From assembly GCF_910589235.1 (NCBI RefSeq), contig NC_060956.1:16017499-16081498 (forward strand): a stretch of DNA of 64,000 bases. Reading direction: 5' to 3'. The position numbers and the translations under genes are program-made. Position 1 is the first letter of the stretch. The number at the start of each line of letters is the position of its first letter. This stretch comes from Vespa crabro. Lineage: Eukaryota; Arthropoda; Insecta; Hymenoptera; Vespidae. The notes under the pieces are model-generated. The model searched no databases. It saw nothing but the letters and a program-made list of their open reading frames with translations, and was not told where the DNA came from. This document shows, one piece after another, positions 52,618 to 64,000 of this stretch.

Positions 52618-52859
52618 GTTAAATTTTTCTTTTTATATGTCACAAAATGATAATTGTTACTTTGCGTCGAACCGAAGAAAGTTATTGGAAAATAATTTGT
52701 AAGAAATTATCAGAAAGTTTTCCAGGAATGTTCTTGCAAATTCGCAAGAATACCATAACAACCCTCTCTTTAATATAATATTCATATAAGATAGTTAAAT
52801 GTTGATCTAAAGCACACTAAACTATGAACTATTAAATAATAGAATTATATAAATATATA

Positions 52860-53120
52860 CATATATACGTGCACCCAAACACACACACACACGCGTTTGC
52901 GCAAATTTGTATATCATGTGTATACGTATACATGTATAACTAGATAAATATGTATTAAATATGCATATTGTTATTTACATTTGTTTATTATATTAAATAT
53001 ATATCTGTTTATATATATATATATATGTATATAATACATATATATATATATACATAATAAATTTCATAATATATATATAATAAATAATACATAATATATA
53101 TATAATACATATATATATAT
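52860..53120. repeat. TA/CATA-rich low-complexity tract
   Basis: ATA- and CATA-rich simple sequence with a near-duplicate unit ending CATAATAAATTTC (near 53052-53066 and 53120-53134), plus (AC)n near 52876-52892. Confidence 0.85.
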
Positions 53121-53943
53121 ACATAATAAATTTCCAAAGACCGGTAAGATTAATTTAATTTTACAAATTATTAGGAATATTGGATCGAAATGAGAAAAAT
53201 GATGATTTTTTTATAAAATCGAATTTTCATCGATATTCATAAATCAACTGGCTTCTCGAAGATTTTCACGAAACGATAGATAAAAATTGATTTACTTGAT
53301 AAAATGCGAAACAAGTAAACGTTTTTACAGTTCACACTATTTACATGGAAATTTTGTACAAGCGTTATCTGAGAATCGCTGCATCTCATGTATGAAATAT
53401 CACGAAGAATTTTCGCAGGAGTTTTCGATCGTACATTGACTACATCGATAAGATATGCGCGAAGTTAAAAATATTTTGTCTTTTGTCAAACGTATATATT
53501 TTTTTATACTGCATTGTAATAAAATAAAAGAAACAGTTTTAATGAATTCATCAATGATTAATAAAAGTAATGGATGAGATTGTTTATATGGAATAAATTT
53601 TATCAAGGAAATTTTGAAGGATGTCCTTGGGAAACATTTATCAAATTTCCGTAACTTGTTAAAATTCACCAGGGAAATCGCATTGTTTACATTTCATATT
53701 GAAAAGTGCCAGAATATTGGGTCATGTTGCGCTATTGATGATACGTTCTGGTCTATCAACATGTACGAAAAGAAATCGTTATAGTGCCGCTTGTTACTTT
53801 TTAAAAAAATTCTTTTCATATAGGTACATTATATAATAAGACTATATTATCAGTTGGGTCGAGAGGAGGTCGACAATATTATAATACAGATGATATTATT
53901 CTCTCTGTCTGGGGGAGGGAAGGAGGAAGAAAACTGTTTATTA

Positions 53944-53955
53944 TGCGCATGCGCG
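53944..53955. promoter_or_regulatory. NRF-1-type site, orphan
   Basis: TGCGCATGCGCG matches the NRF-1/EWG consensus (YGCGCAYGCGCR) except the last base of the palindrome. It lies in a GC-richer patch (53850-54000) covered by a 61-codon ORF with no recognised domain. No known gene starts nearby. Confidence 0.3.
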
Positions 53956-54639
53956 ACAATTCTTTCAATAAAACAAAGCAAGGATGCTAACTCACGTCCC
54001 TTAAATACACACTATTTGGAACATTCAGAAATTTATTAATTCAATTTAATATATTCTTTAAAATTTAAAGACAATATTTCTATTCTATTACTAAAATATA
54101 TTATAATCTTTCCCACGAGGATGAAAAATTTTATTTAGAGTAATTCAGTGTAAGATAATCCTGCCATGGTCCTAACGATTATTAATAAAACTTATGAACG
54201 GTATTCTTTGTTTATTTTCGATTAAGAAATTATGTAAGTTATTCGTAATATAGACATAGAATATGTATTTTCAAAAGTTTTCTGATTGCTCTTTAAATCA
54301 TAATTTATTAACGATTTACCAAAAAAAATAACTTTTCCTAAATACAGTGCACTAATATAATATTTGAAGGTCTTGCTTATATTCCTACGATGAGATATAG
54401 AAATTAGAATTAGAAATTAGAATTATCGAAAAAAAAACAAGTAAATTATTATTCCACGATTTTCAGGTTAGATAGATTTTTTGATCGATCGAAGTCATCA
54501 ACTGGAATAATTGACCTATCACAAAATTATATGTTATTACATCCTTACGACATAAATCTGACTGCTTACGACAATGATGGATTTTTATTCTTTGCATTAA
54601 TCATTTTTAATGGCGAATGTCTATTATGCGCTTTCTTAA

Positions 54640-55131
54640 ATGAAGAATAACAATCGGAACAACATGTGGCTCATATAATTGAAGAAGATACGAAGAAAAA
54701 TAAAGAACCAAAACCTGGCTCAGCTGGTTCTTTGCAAGCTATTAATAAAAAGAGATCCTTGACAAACACGCCAGACACAATGCTTTAATTCAATCCCCAA
54801 TACGTCATCAGGTGTAGTTCAACGAATTAGAAGACATAGGAAACTGAATAGTTTCAAGCGCCAAAGTAACAAAATGTGTTAAAAATTCCGCCAAGCCGAA
54901 ACGTAAAAATGTTATGAAAGATCCATTTTCGAATGTTAATTTTTCGAATTTTGCAATCCAAAAGTCTGAAAGTTTTGAGGAAGAAAATAATGCTGAATGC
55001 GTCGGATATGGGAAGTAGTATTCCTAAAGAAGACCACTAAATTCGATGTATGAGATACATTAAGTGGCTTCACAAAGGATGTTCAACACTTTTAAATTTG
55101 TGATACTTGTGGTGAAGTTATGTTCGAATAA
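54640..55131 (+). pseudogene. Decayed C-terminal piece of a pogo/jerky-like transposase
   Basis: Translation in shifting frames gives fragments: KKRSLTNTPDT (compare the ILTDTP motif common in pogo/Tigger transposases), a Lys-rich linker (AKPKRKNVMKDPF), an acidic SESFEEENNAEC, and a C-terminal zinc-knuckle-like IKWLHKGCST then CDTCGEVMFE and a stop. Several stops and at least one frameshift interrupt it. The order fits the C-terminus of DDE_1-type transposases with a PHD-like knuckle. The catalytic domain is not visible. The family call is tentative. Confidence 0.35.
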
Positions 55132-56339
55132 TAACTTTTTCTTTTATTTTGTACAAAACCTTTTTGTTTTTTACCTGGGCCATGACACCCTAAATCACGT
55201 GTCATTTTATATTACAGTCTGAGTGAGATGATCTTGTGCATCGAAAATGGAATTTCTTTTTTTTTTAATCTAGGATTATTTTTTTAATTTATCTTGATAT
55301 TATAACTTCTCTATGTATCTATTTTTACAAATATATTTTTCTGCTTTGAAGAAAGATTAAATATAGAATGTACTGAAGTTTAAAAAAAAAAGAGTGAATC
55401 ATTACTTCCTGACTTACCTTATATTCTTTATCCTTTATTATCATTATATAATGTATCCTACTTCTATTTACGTCTACAATGGTTATATAATTTAATTTCG
55501 TATTTAACCATCTGCGCATAACACCTTGCATATAATGGATAAAGTAAATAACTTTTTTGTGACCTAACTTCATCAGTGACCCTTCCACTTATGGAGACTA
55601 GCAATATAGTCTTATTACATACATCATTTTTTCCAAGATCCCATGACACAAACTCCTAGTTAATTTAAATTTCAATTACAAATTATTACATTTCTCCTTG
55701 GCCTTATAAACTTTCAATTATATTTTGCGCTTCTAGAGAATTAATATTTTTGAGTGAAAAACGAAGGAAGTAAAAAGATTGATATATCAATATAAACTTG
55801 ATCCTGGAAGACTATCCTTCGTAGATTAAAGTTCCTTTAACTTCGTTCCTTTTTAACAAGACCCTACAATTAAGATTTAATTCGAATCCATTGGAGTTTT
55901 CATCAAAACCTCTCGTAGATTAATATAACGAGATTGCAGTAACATGATTGAGTGGATTTAAATTGCGCATGGTTTGTCTCCGTAAACAACAGAACGGTAT
56001 TATTCGAGTTGACCGTTTCTATCTTGTGAATTAGCGAAACGTTATAATAATGTAAAATACCAGAAGCAATATAAATCTACATACATGGATATGTATATAT
56101 GTTTGTTCATTTGCATTATACATGGATGTTGTTATTCACATATGTATACATACATATATTGTATATATCTATCGTTGTATTTAACGTATTTAAACATCCA
56201 CATAAATAATATCCGGTAAATGTAATTATGTATATATTATAGATTTTCTCAATTTTTACATGTCACATGAATTTGATTTTAGAAATGTACTTAAAATACT
56301 ATATATAACATGTGTATGTATATACATATATATCAGAGA

Positions 56340-56816
56340 CAGTTTAGATGTGACCTAGTAGCAATATTTTTCGGACGAAGAGAAGAATTTACATAAAGAA
56401 CGTTAGGAAAACGGTCGAGGATGGAAAAGATTTATGTGATCGAGCAAAGGTGCAACCTCTTCTTCCACGGAATCGAAACCAGCCGCGTTCGCTTTTCCTC
56501 GAATTTGCATAATCGATTGTCAAACCCCTGCCTGAATCTTCAGGTAATGTCGAAAGGTATCTGTTACGATCGTTCGACCTCTTTTCTAGATCGAAATAGA
56601 TGCGAATCTAATCATCATGATTTGTCTGCACGCACAGGCATTTTGCATTTTCCTTTCTCTTTTAAGAAAACGTTTATATTTATTGTATTCGATCGAACTG
56701 AAGAATAAAAGATAATCTGTTAAATCGAATATTTAATTAAAATATTTGAACGTCCATCCGAAAAACATCTTGTCATGGCACGATAAATAATTCAACAATA
56801 ATTATACTTTTTCTTG

Positions 56817-56847
<31 letters not shown>

Positions 56848-57560
56848 AACGACATTATCAATGCAAACATAAAAAGTCCAACACATGACGAATGACTTTC
56901 GACATTTCCTTTAACATTATTCATTCATAACCCGAATTAAATGACGTACATGTAAAAACAATTGATCTTACAATTTCATTATTGAATTCTTTCTTTCTCT
57001 TTCTCTTTTATATTCATGAGAGAAAGAAGGAAAAAAAAAGTAAAGAAGTCCCTTGCCAATAGTCGATAAAAAGGTTCTAAAAAAAACTATCAAAGGTATT
57101 AGATTTATCGTAGGAATCAGATAAATGAAACGAAATTGGATACGTGCATGGATGAGAAATAATGGAAGGGTCGTTCAGAATGAACAATTTTGTCGATCCT
57201 TCGACAAAAGCTCCGATCGACAAGAAGACGAAACAAAAACAGTCGTAAAATAATCACGACCTTCCATGCCGATCTACGAAGAGACCCCTCACGATCGACT
57301 CATGTTATTTCTGGAAAATTTCCCGCTCGGCCGAACGTTTACAAGAGTATGGGAGTTTAAACGGGTTCGATGTCAAGATAAATATTATCAACACGTGGCG
57401 CGCTCCCTAAATCACGCCGCGAGACGTCGATCTCGATCGTCAAACGAGAAACTCCAAGTTACTCGACCTGCTTTTCTCGAACAATTTGCATAGCAAAACG
57501 ATTGTCAGGCGCTTTTACACTTCTAGTCTAAAGAATTTCACTATCCTAATGTTCAGATCA
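56340..57560. promoter_or_regulatory. Two GC-richer islands with POU octamers
   Basis: Islands at about 56340-56640 and 57110-57560. Octamers ATTTGCAT are at 56503-56510 and 57484-57491, and an E-box CACGTG near 57393. The ORF 57266-57493 (75 codons, MPIYEETPHDRLMLFLENF) is GC-rich and repeat-free but matches no family I know; it is kept as a remote coding possibility. Confidence 0.3.
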
Positions 57561-58976
57561 TTTTCAGATCAGAAGACGTTCTATCGGCACGATTTTATCT
57601 ATGTTAATTGACTAGTACCTTTCGTGATGATGTTCCAATCTCATGATATTATCTCAAAAAAAAAAAGAAAAGAAAAAAGAAAAAAATATAAACCAACTAT
57701 ACATAAAATAAAATCCAACGTTTTTGTCCGATTGTGATCTTTGTCGGACGTATGAATACATTGTAGTTTTAAATTCTATAATCGATCGTGTTTCATCGAA
57801 AAAGAATTAGATTATTTTCTTCGCGTTTTATATATTTAATACATATCTTTTCTATAAATATAAAATGTAAAACACAAAGAATATATATATATATATATAT
57901 ATATCATATATACGTAAAATATTATAACCATATTCGTTTTTAGAGAAAGATTTGAATCAAGACATACATTAAGATTTATTTTCATTTTCATTGTTCACTC
58001 TATTCATTCATTGATCATTCTCATCGCCTAATTGTTAACTTCTTTATAGCCAAGGGCTCAGATATTTCCATCGACATCTTTATTTAGGATGTTATACATT
58101 ATACTACATAGTACTGTTTATACGCAAGAGACGTTGTAAAAGATGGTCGTTAAAAGCTCGAATCCGTCGGCCATAAAATTTCTCCCTTGTCTTGTTTAAC
58201 GTTTCACGTCCAGTACTCGCTAAGAAAGTTTCAAACCTGCGTTTTGTGTCTCGCATTATGAGAATAATATCCCTCGCAAATTTTTTCGCAGAAAAACGTC
58301 TACACCAGATTAAGAATATCTCTTCGACATTTTATACTCTTTCAATTTGTTCGTTGTAATACATTTAGAAAAAAGGAAATGATAACTATTAAAAAATTGT
58401 TTCCGATATTTAACAATATCATTAAAAATTTGTATTATTTCTCTCTAGGGATTACGACGAAAAATTAGCTGCTTTCTTTTTTTTTATATTCGAAAAAAGA
58501 AATTGAAGTATTCAGAAATCGTTTCTGATGTTACGCAACGTCGTTAAAAATGTACATTTATTTTTCCACGAATTACAACAGGAAGAACGTCATATAACTA
58601 AAAGGATCTCATAGTATTCTCTGACCAACAGGCATGGAGATGCACTTGTCGCAAATGGACCGCATAAGAGGACTTATCGGTTAAAACTCTACGCTTTTCG
58701 GAGAACCTTTCCATTTTCAACGAAAAGCTTATAATACTTTCAAGAAGAATTCATAGAATAAGATAATATTACTGTGAGGCCGATTCAATAAAATCCAATC
58801 ACCACAGGTAGAGTTTAAATTAACTGGGTGGTAATCGAATAAAAATGCGAAATCATAAAATTAAGTTTTCTTTTTTTTTTACATTCTTCGATTTTAGCTT
58901 CGACATCGATTATCTTTCAAATCAAATCATTAAAAATCAAACTATATTAGTACCTTTATACTTTATTTTTATTTAA

Positions 58977-59182
58977 TCCTCCTTTAATGCATGATTTATT
59001 ATCTTTAGTAGACTTTTGACAAAATAAATTTATTCTAGCATTTATATAAATATTAAAACGAAAATAATGATAAAACTATATTATCATTTCATTTGCGAGA
59101 TTTAAAGAAAAATATAATTACAGGTACATTACATGGCACATTAAACATTAATATGTTGTAATTTTGCACATGCATTTAGGGT
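58977..59182. mobile_element. TTAA-flanked MITE, copy 1 (about 206 bp)
   Basis: TTAA flanks at 58973-58976 and 59183-59186. The left end contains CCTTTAATGCATGATTTATT and the inverted right end ACCCTAAATGCATG. Its ends and length resemble the element at 61358-61565 in opposite orientation. There is no ORF. Extra bases at both termini suggest age. Confidence 0.45.
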
Positions 59183-59558
59183 TTAATGTATATAGCGCAT
59201 GACTTGCGTAAAAATTTATAGTCAAATATCAATATTATATAAAATCAGAACGAACGCTGATAAGATATTGTTATATATACGTTTGTTTTTGTATAAACGA
59301 TCGTTGTTAATTATAAGGTACATCGTTGTACATACACAATATGTCAATGTTGAGCACGATATGTTGTCTTGTGCTGCGTTGCGTTGCTGAATAAACAACG
59401 TATGGTATACTTATAGGTAGTAATAAATTTCTAACATATACCCCCATTAATGATACTCAATTAAGAGAAAGGGTATACTAAGGATACACCATATAAACTC
59501 GTAATTAGTAAATTTCTTTTTTCCTTTCTATCAAAAGAATAATCGGGAATCACTAGAA

Positions 59559-59561
<3 letters not shown>

Positions 59562-59617
<56 letters not shown>
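59562..59617. repeat. (AAT)n microsatellite
   Basis: About 18 tandem AAT/ATA units. Confidence 0.95.
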
Positions 59618-61009
59618 TTTATAGTAATAATGATACAGAAAATCTCTCAAAGAAGTGAACTAAATATTGTTAAAAAATTTCAAGAAAAGTATTAATTAAT
59701 TATACGAATATTATATTTTTATTTTATCATTTTCAAGGACTCGAGTTCAAGTGATTTTCCTTTTTACTTTTTATCAGAATCTTAACACAACTTTCACAAG
59801 TCTACCTTCAATCCGGCAATAACTTCGAATCAAATTCTGGATTTGCATGGTAGTTGGAATTTAGATTTAAACGACAATTTTGTTTCTTTTTCTTTCGTTC
59901 TTTTTCATAAACATATCGCGTGTGGATAAATGGATAAATGTAGTAAGTGTATAGAAGTTGACTATACAATTTTCTTCGATATCCATCCCTTTTTCTCATC
60001 CCTTTTTATTTTCTCTGAAATCGTTTAACTCGGTCACGAAAAGCAGATGTTAATCGAAACCATTATCATTCGTCAAAAAGCTTTCATTCTTTTTTGTTGT
60101 ATTTCATGGAAAATCGACGAATAATTCACAAAGGAATAAACGCTTTTGAATAAAATTTTTAGATATGAACAATTTTTATTTCATTCTTATAAAATTTCTT
60201 AATTAAAGTATTCTTAATTAAAGCAGAGAGTCCGATAGCAGTTTCATAAAAAGTTTTATATTAATCTCCAACGTGCGAGCACTTTTAAAGTTTCTCGTGA
60301 ACGATCAAAAAGTATTTTGGATTTGTTCAAAATTCGGAATGAGATAAAATAATGAGAGAGAAAAAGATAAAAGATTTATATTATAAGAAGTCGAACGTAG
60401 AAACAAATACAATCGTTAGACGCATAGTAATTAATTATTGGCGTTGCAAAATATATTATAGAATGGAAATATTGAAATATTGTATGACATCATTAAAGTT
60501 CACCACTAGGTATTAAGAAAAATTAGGAAAAGGATGAGATGGTTATAAAAAAAATAAACTCGTGCCACATTGATAAATTAATTAAAAAGAAAAGTGAAAT
60601 TTAAAATGTAAATTCTATTTAGATGATTTTATCATAAGAATTCTCACGTGGGAAACGATTTATCGATAATTAAATATTTTTCTTTATCATCGTAATTTTA
60701 CGTTTTATTTATTTGTCTGATCTATTAAACGATTATATTATTATTTCAAATTATATTCTCATTCAATATATTATTAGACTGTCATATTAAAATATAATTT
60801 TTATATATCCTGATTATATTTTTTTTATTATACATTATAATATATCAATCAAATAAAAATATCTTCTATATTATCATTAATTATTCATTAAACTCATCAT
60901 GCTCTGTGTACATGTAATATTAATAATAACCTTCACTATTATCACAATCTTGATGTTCCCATTTAACCAGTTTACAATTTATTTGAGTCTCGTGGATCAC
61001 TATAAAACG

Positions 61010-61280
61010 TAGTTATTAAAGGGAACGTTTTGAGCTCGGTAAAGAACCGGAAGTACGGGCGCAAGGTCGAGATGAACGTCTCTTAAAATGTCTCTTCGAG
61101 ACGCGGCACCTGACACGATCTAACCTAGTGCTAGAAAGCTCGCCGGCACTCGAGATTGCGTCAGGTCCTGGCAAACGTGCCGAAAGAGATAAAGCGATGG
61201 CGGGTGCTCTTGCCGATATCTCTTCGTTCTAGCTTCTTTCAACGAGATAAAGACACTTAACTCCTGGCTCAACTCTTTCA
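61010..61280. promoter_or_regulatory. CpG-rich island with an ETS-type motif
   Basis: The most GC-rich block in the right half. It has ACCGGAAGT, a strong ETS-family site, near 61047-61055, and many CpG. There is no ORF of note. An enhancer or promoter role is inferred. Confidence 0.35.
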
Positions 61281-61357
61281 ATTTCAATCGCTTTTAAGTC
61301 TACGTTCGAATTGACGACTCTTCGATTTTATTCTTAATGCATTTAGCCTCGACTTAA

Positions 61358-61565
61358 CCCTTAAATGTATATAATCGCAGAAATAAAATATATTAATCCA
61401 TTTATTACAAGTTTGCTTTTTATTCAATTTTGTACAAAAAACATTATGATATCTATAATTATTTTTTCGCTTTAATATTTTCTTCATATAGTTGGTATAT
61501 ACATATATTTTCTTTTGTTTTTTTTTCTGAAAAATTTCTACAACAATAAATCACGCATTAAAGGG
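61358..61565. mobile_element. TTAA-flanked MITE, copy 2 (208 bp)
   Basis: TTAA lies at both edges (61354-61357 and 61566-61569). The left end is CCCTTAAATGTATA and the inverted right end CCCTTTAATGCGTG. There is no ORF; the 67-codon minus-strand ORF overlapping it looks accidental. The CCC-type ends and TTAA target indicate a non-autonomous piggyBac-type element. Confidence 0.6.
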
Positions 61566-61719
61566 TTAATCATTAATTCTAATTCTAGGCTTAATTCTAA
61601 TTCGAATATAGAAAAGTTATGTTAGTGGAATGAGATACGTTTTAGTTGGGTAGATTCTGAAATATTTTACGCAGTCAATAATTGAAAATATTTTATTATT
61701 TGAGAAAATCTCTAATATA

Positions 61720-61725
<6 letters not shown>

Positions 61726-61765
<40 letters not shown>
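61726..61765. repeat. (TA)n microsatellite
   Basis: About 20 TA units. Confidence 0.95.
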
Positions 61766-61768
<3 letters not shown>

Positions 61769-62339
61769 TGTATTGTATAATAGACGCTGTTTGTGGATAC
61801 ATAGGTACGTGATAATGGAAGTTTGGTAGTCTTGACTAGACTTAACTAGATTGGTCCTTCGAGGTAACGACGTTGGAGTTGGAAAGGCATAAGATATAGG
61901 AAAAGAAGAAAAGATTAGGATTAGGGTCAGATTAGACCATTTCAACGAACGACTTTTTACTTAATTATCTTTTCTGTCTCTAAAAGGCTTGCTTGAATTA
62001 TACAAACTTTCTTTACCTTTCGTTCAAACAATTTTTTTTTCTTTTACGACAAACACATCCTCGAACATTCGAACATTTTTCTTTTACTTCGTGAAATAAA
62101 TCAATATAATAAAAAAGTCTCTCAACATCCATTTTTACCATTTTTATGCTTCTACTCTTGTATCTTAATAACTAGAATAGGAATATGTCGACTCTGACTC
62201 TGTTCATATTATAATTAATATAATAATTATTTTGTAATAAGAATATTGAAATGGAAAACTATTCATACAATGCTGCATACATTTTTTAATGTTATTATTG
62301 ATAAAATATTACTGCCTTTTATTCCCTTTGCGAGCAATT

Positions 62340-62475
62340 TCTTATTTTTCCGACTATTTAATAATATGTAATAGTATATAACATTATATAATAATAACAT
62401 TATATAATATATAATATATAACATTATATAATATATAATATTATATAATATTATATATAACATATATATAATATT
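62340..62475. repeat. ATAATATA-rich low-complexity tract
   Basis: Almost pure A/T sequence made of ATAATATA and TTATATAA variants, with several short inverted repeats. The reverse-strand ORF through it (Tyr/Ile-rich) is spurious. Confidence 0.85.
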
Positions 62476-63039
62476 AGAGAGAACGTTACAAGTACGAAAC
62501 TCGCATATAATACTTATATAGTAATAAGTAAGCAATTTGCATATTAAAATTTGTAATCATGATCGAATATGTATATTGTATTCTTCGATATATTATTTAT
62601 CAACTATTTCTATAAATAGTAGCCGCTAAAAAATTCTCTAAATTTCTCGCTTTATGAAAGTTCGAAAAATTTTAAAGGAGACTCTTTATAAGAGTTTTGG
62701 ACCCTTAATCATTTTAAACAACCCTAAATCATTTGTTTCATTTCTTATAAAAAATATCAGATAATAAATTAATAAAATTTGTTTCAACTTTATCAAGACA
62801 AAAATACATATAAGATAAAATGTTCATTCGCTCGAATAAAAATAATGAATCATTAAATTGCACAATAAAATGGTAATGAAAACAACAATTTTAAATCTAT
62901 TTTTAAATAGAATTAAATATATAAAACATAAAATTAGAATCAAAACGATATACAACGAATCATCGACTATATAGATAAATTAAATAAATACTTATATACA
63001 TATGTAGATAGTGATATTTGTGATAATATGTCAAGCAAA

Positions 63040-63649
63040 ATAGAGGAATATATTTTGTCGAGTTTGATCGATGTAGGATCGCGATGGGGTCGACTTATCG
63101 TTTCTGGCCATTCAATATCTAGCGTTTTTTTTCTCTCCCCAACTTTCTCTATCATTATTCACCATCGCAACAACGTTATTTCAACGTTTTCTGGTTAACG
63201 ACAGTAGTCAAGTCACCGTGGTTTTGGCCTTTTAAATCTTGTTCGTTCGACCGTGAAAGATGTCGAGAGTAAAGGAGCAACGATTGCTTTGTCAGCTCGA
63301 TCAAGTCGATCGAAGGATCGTTTTTTCTTTTTTTTATCCCTTTCGCACGTTCCTTCGGTTTCCTTCAATTCCCCAAAAAAGATGATAATCGAGCGAAAAG
63401 CATAGAATGAGGTAAACTAAATCGGTCCACCGAAAGTATTCTCGCTCGTATTTATTTTCAGTACTGGCCGTCAACCGCATCCGGACATTCCTTTTATTTC
63501 TTTCATCAACGTAACGTTGATCTTTTCTATCGAAAATGCGATAACGAACGAGCGATCTCAAGTATCGACGAAGAGATAATATAGTAAACACAATATCGCT
63601 GACTTTTTCGAAAATTCTTCAGACAAAAGCAAGGGAGAGAAAAAAGAGA

Positions 63650-63699
<50 letters not shown>

Positions 63700-63700
63700 A
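63040..63700. promoter_or_regulatory. GC-richer island ending in a (GA)n tract
   Basis: A GC-richer block (about 63040-63600) followed by GA repeats (about 63654-63687), the same pairing as elsewhere. The minus-strand ORF 63334-63591 shows no recognised domain. Confidence 0.25.
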
Positions 63701-64000
63701 TTTATCCTATGATCGTCCACATTGTCAACGGAGAGTATAGACTTCATATAAGGGTGGTTAAAGAACTCTTCCCCTTTCTTTCTCTCCCTCTCTCCCTCCT
63801 CCCTCTCTCTTTTAGATAGAATCGCTTTCAAAGACTCTTGATCAGTGAGTAGACACACGTTATTCCGTAATGGTGCGTGAAAATAAAGGGAGACCATGTT
63901 AAACTTGAATAACCGCGATCCATGTGAACCCTCGACTTATTATTTCCTCGATTCGATGACATCGTTTTTTTTCTTTTCTTTTTTTTTTTTAATAAATAAA

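Overview
The window looks like AT-rich nuclear DNA from an insect, most likely a hymenopteran. The evidence is multi-exon genes with short GT-AG introns, insect-type gene content (a receptor guanylate cyclase closest to fly Gyc76C and a Tret1-like trehalose/sugar transporter), a cecropia-type mariner element, very many long (GA)n/(CT)n and (TA)n microsatellites, and frequent CpG in the GC-richer patches. The hymenopteran assignment is an inference. There are no operons, CRISPR arrays, or tRNA or rRNA genes that I could recognise.

Layout. 1-18011: no recognisable coding exon. AT-rich DNA alternates with GC-richer islands of 200-500 bp, many bordered by (GA)n tracts and five holding a perfect MEF2-type site; this is probably upstream or intronic DNA of the next gene. 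18012-24130 (+): sixteen exons of a receptor guanylate cyclase (partial extracellular domain, TM helix, kinase-homology domain, cyclase domain, long tail ending in a PDZ-ligand-like ESIV). 25408-26287 (-): complete three-exon NDUFA6 (complex I LYR protein). 27393-29215 (-): complete five-exon protein-L-isoaspartate O-methyltransferase, including one GC-AG intron. 32167-34505 (+): complete four-exon MFS sugar transporter. 35421-37784 (-): WBP4-type spliceosomal protein (U1-type zinc finger, WW domain), lacking only its first exon. 37976-38170 (-): a possible last exon of an unidentified gene. 38171-64000: a gene-poor tract with GC-richer islands, a 54-bp palindrome, a mariner copy whose full-length ORF lacks the second catalytic Asp, other decayed DNA-transposon pieces, and short TTAA-flanked MITE-like elements.

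The five identified genes are unrelated housekeeping or signalling genes, not a pathway. Gene pairs are convergent (cyclase/NDUFA6, transporter/WBP4) or divergent (methyltransferase/transporter). The most distinctive observations are the catalytic-residue deletion in the mariner ORF, the family of TTAA-bounded non-autonomous elements (one inside a cyclase intron), the GC-AG intron that alone restores the conserved SAPHMHAYAL motif, the long palindrome at 41.7 kb, and MEF2 sites in GC-richer islands upstream of the cyclase. I did not find convincing evidence of a wholly new biological system.
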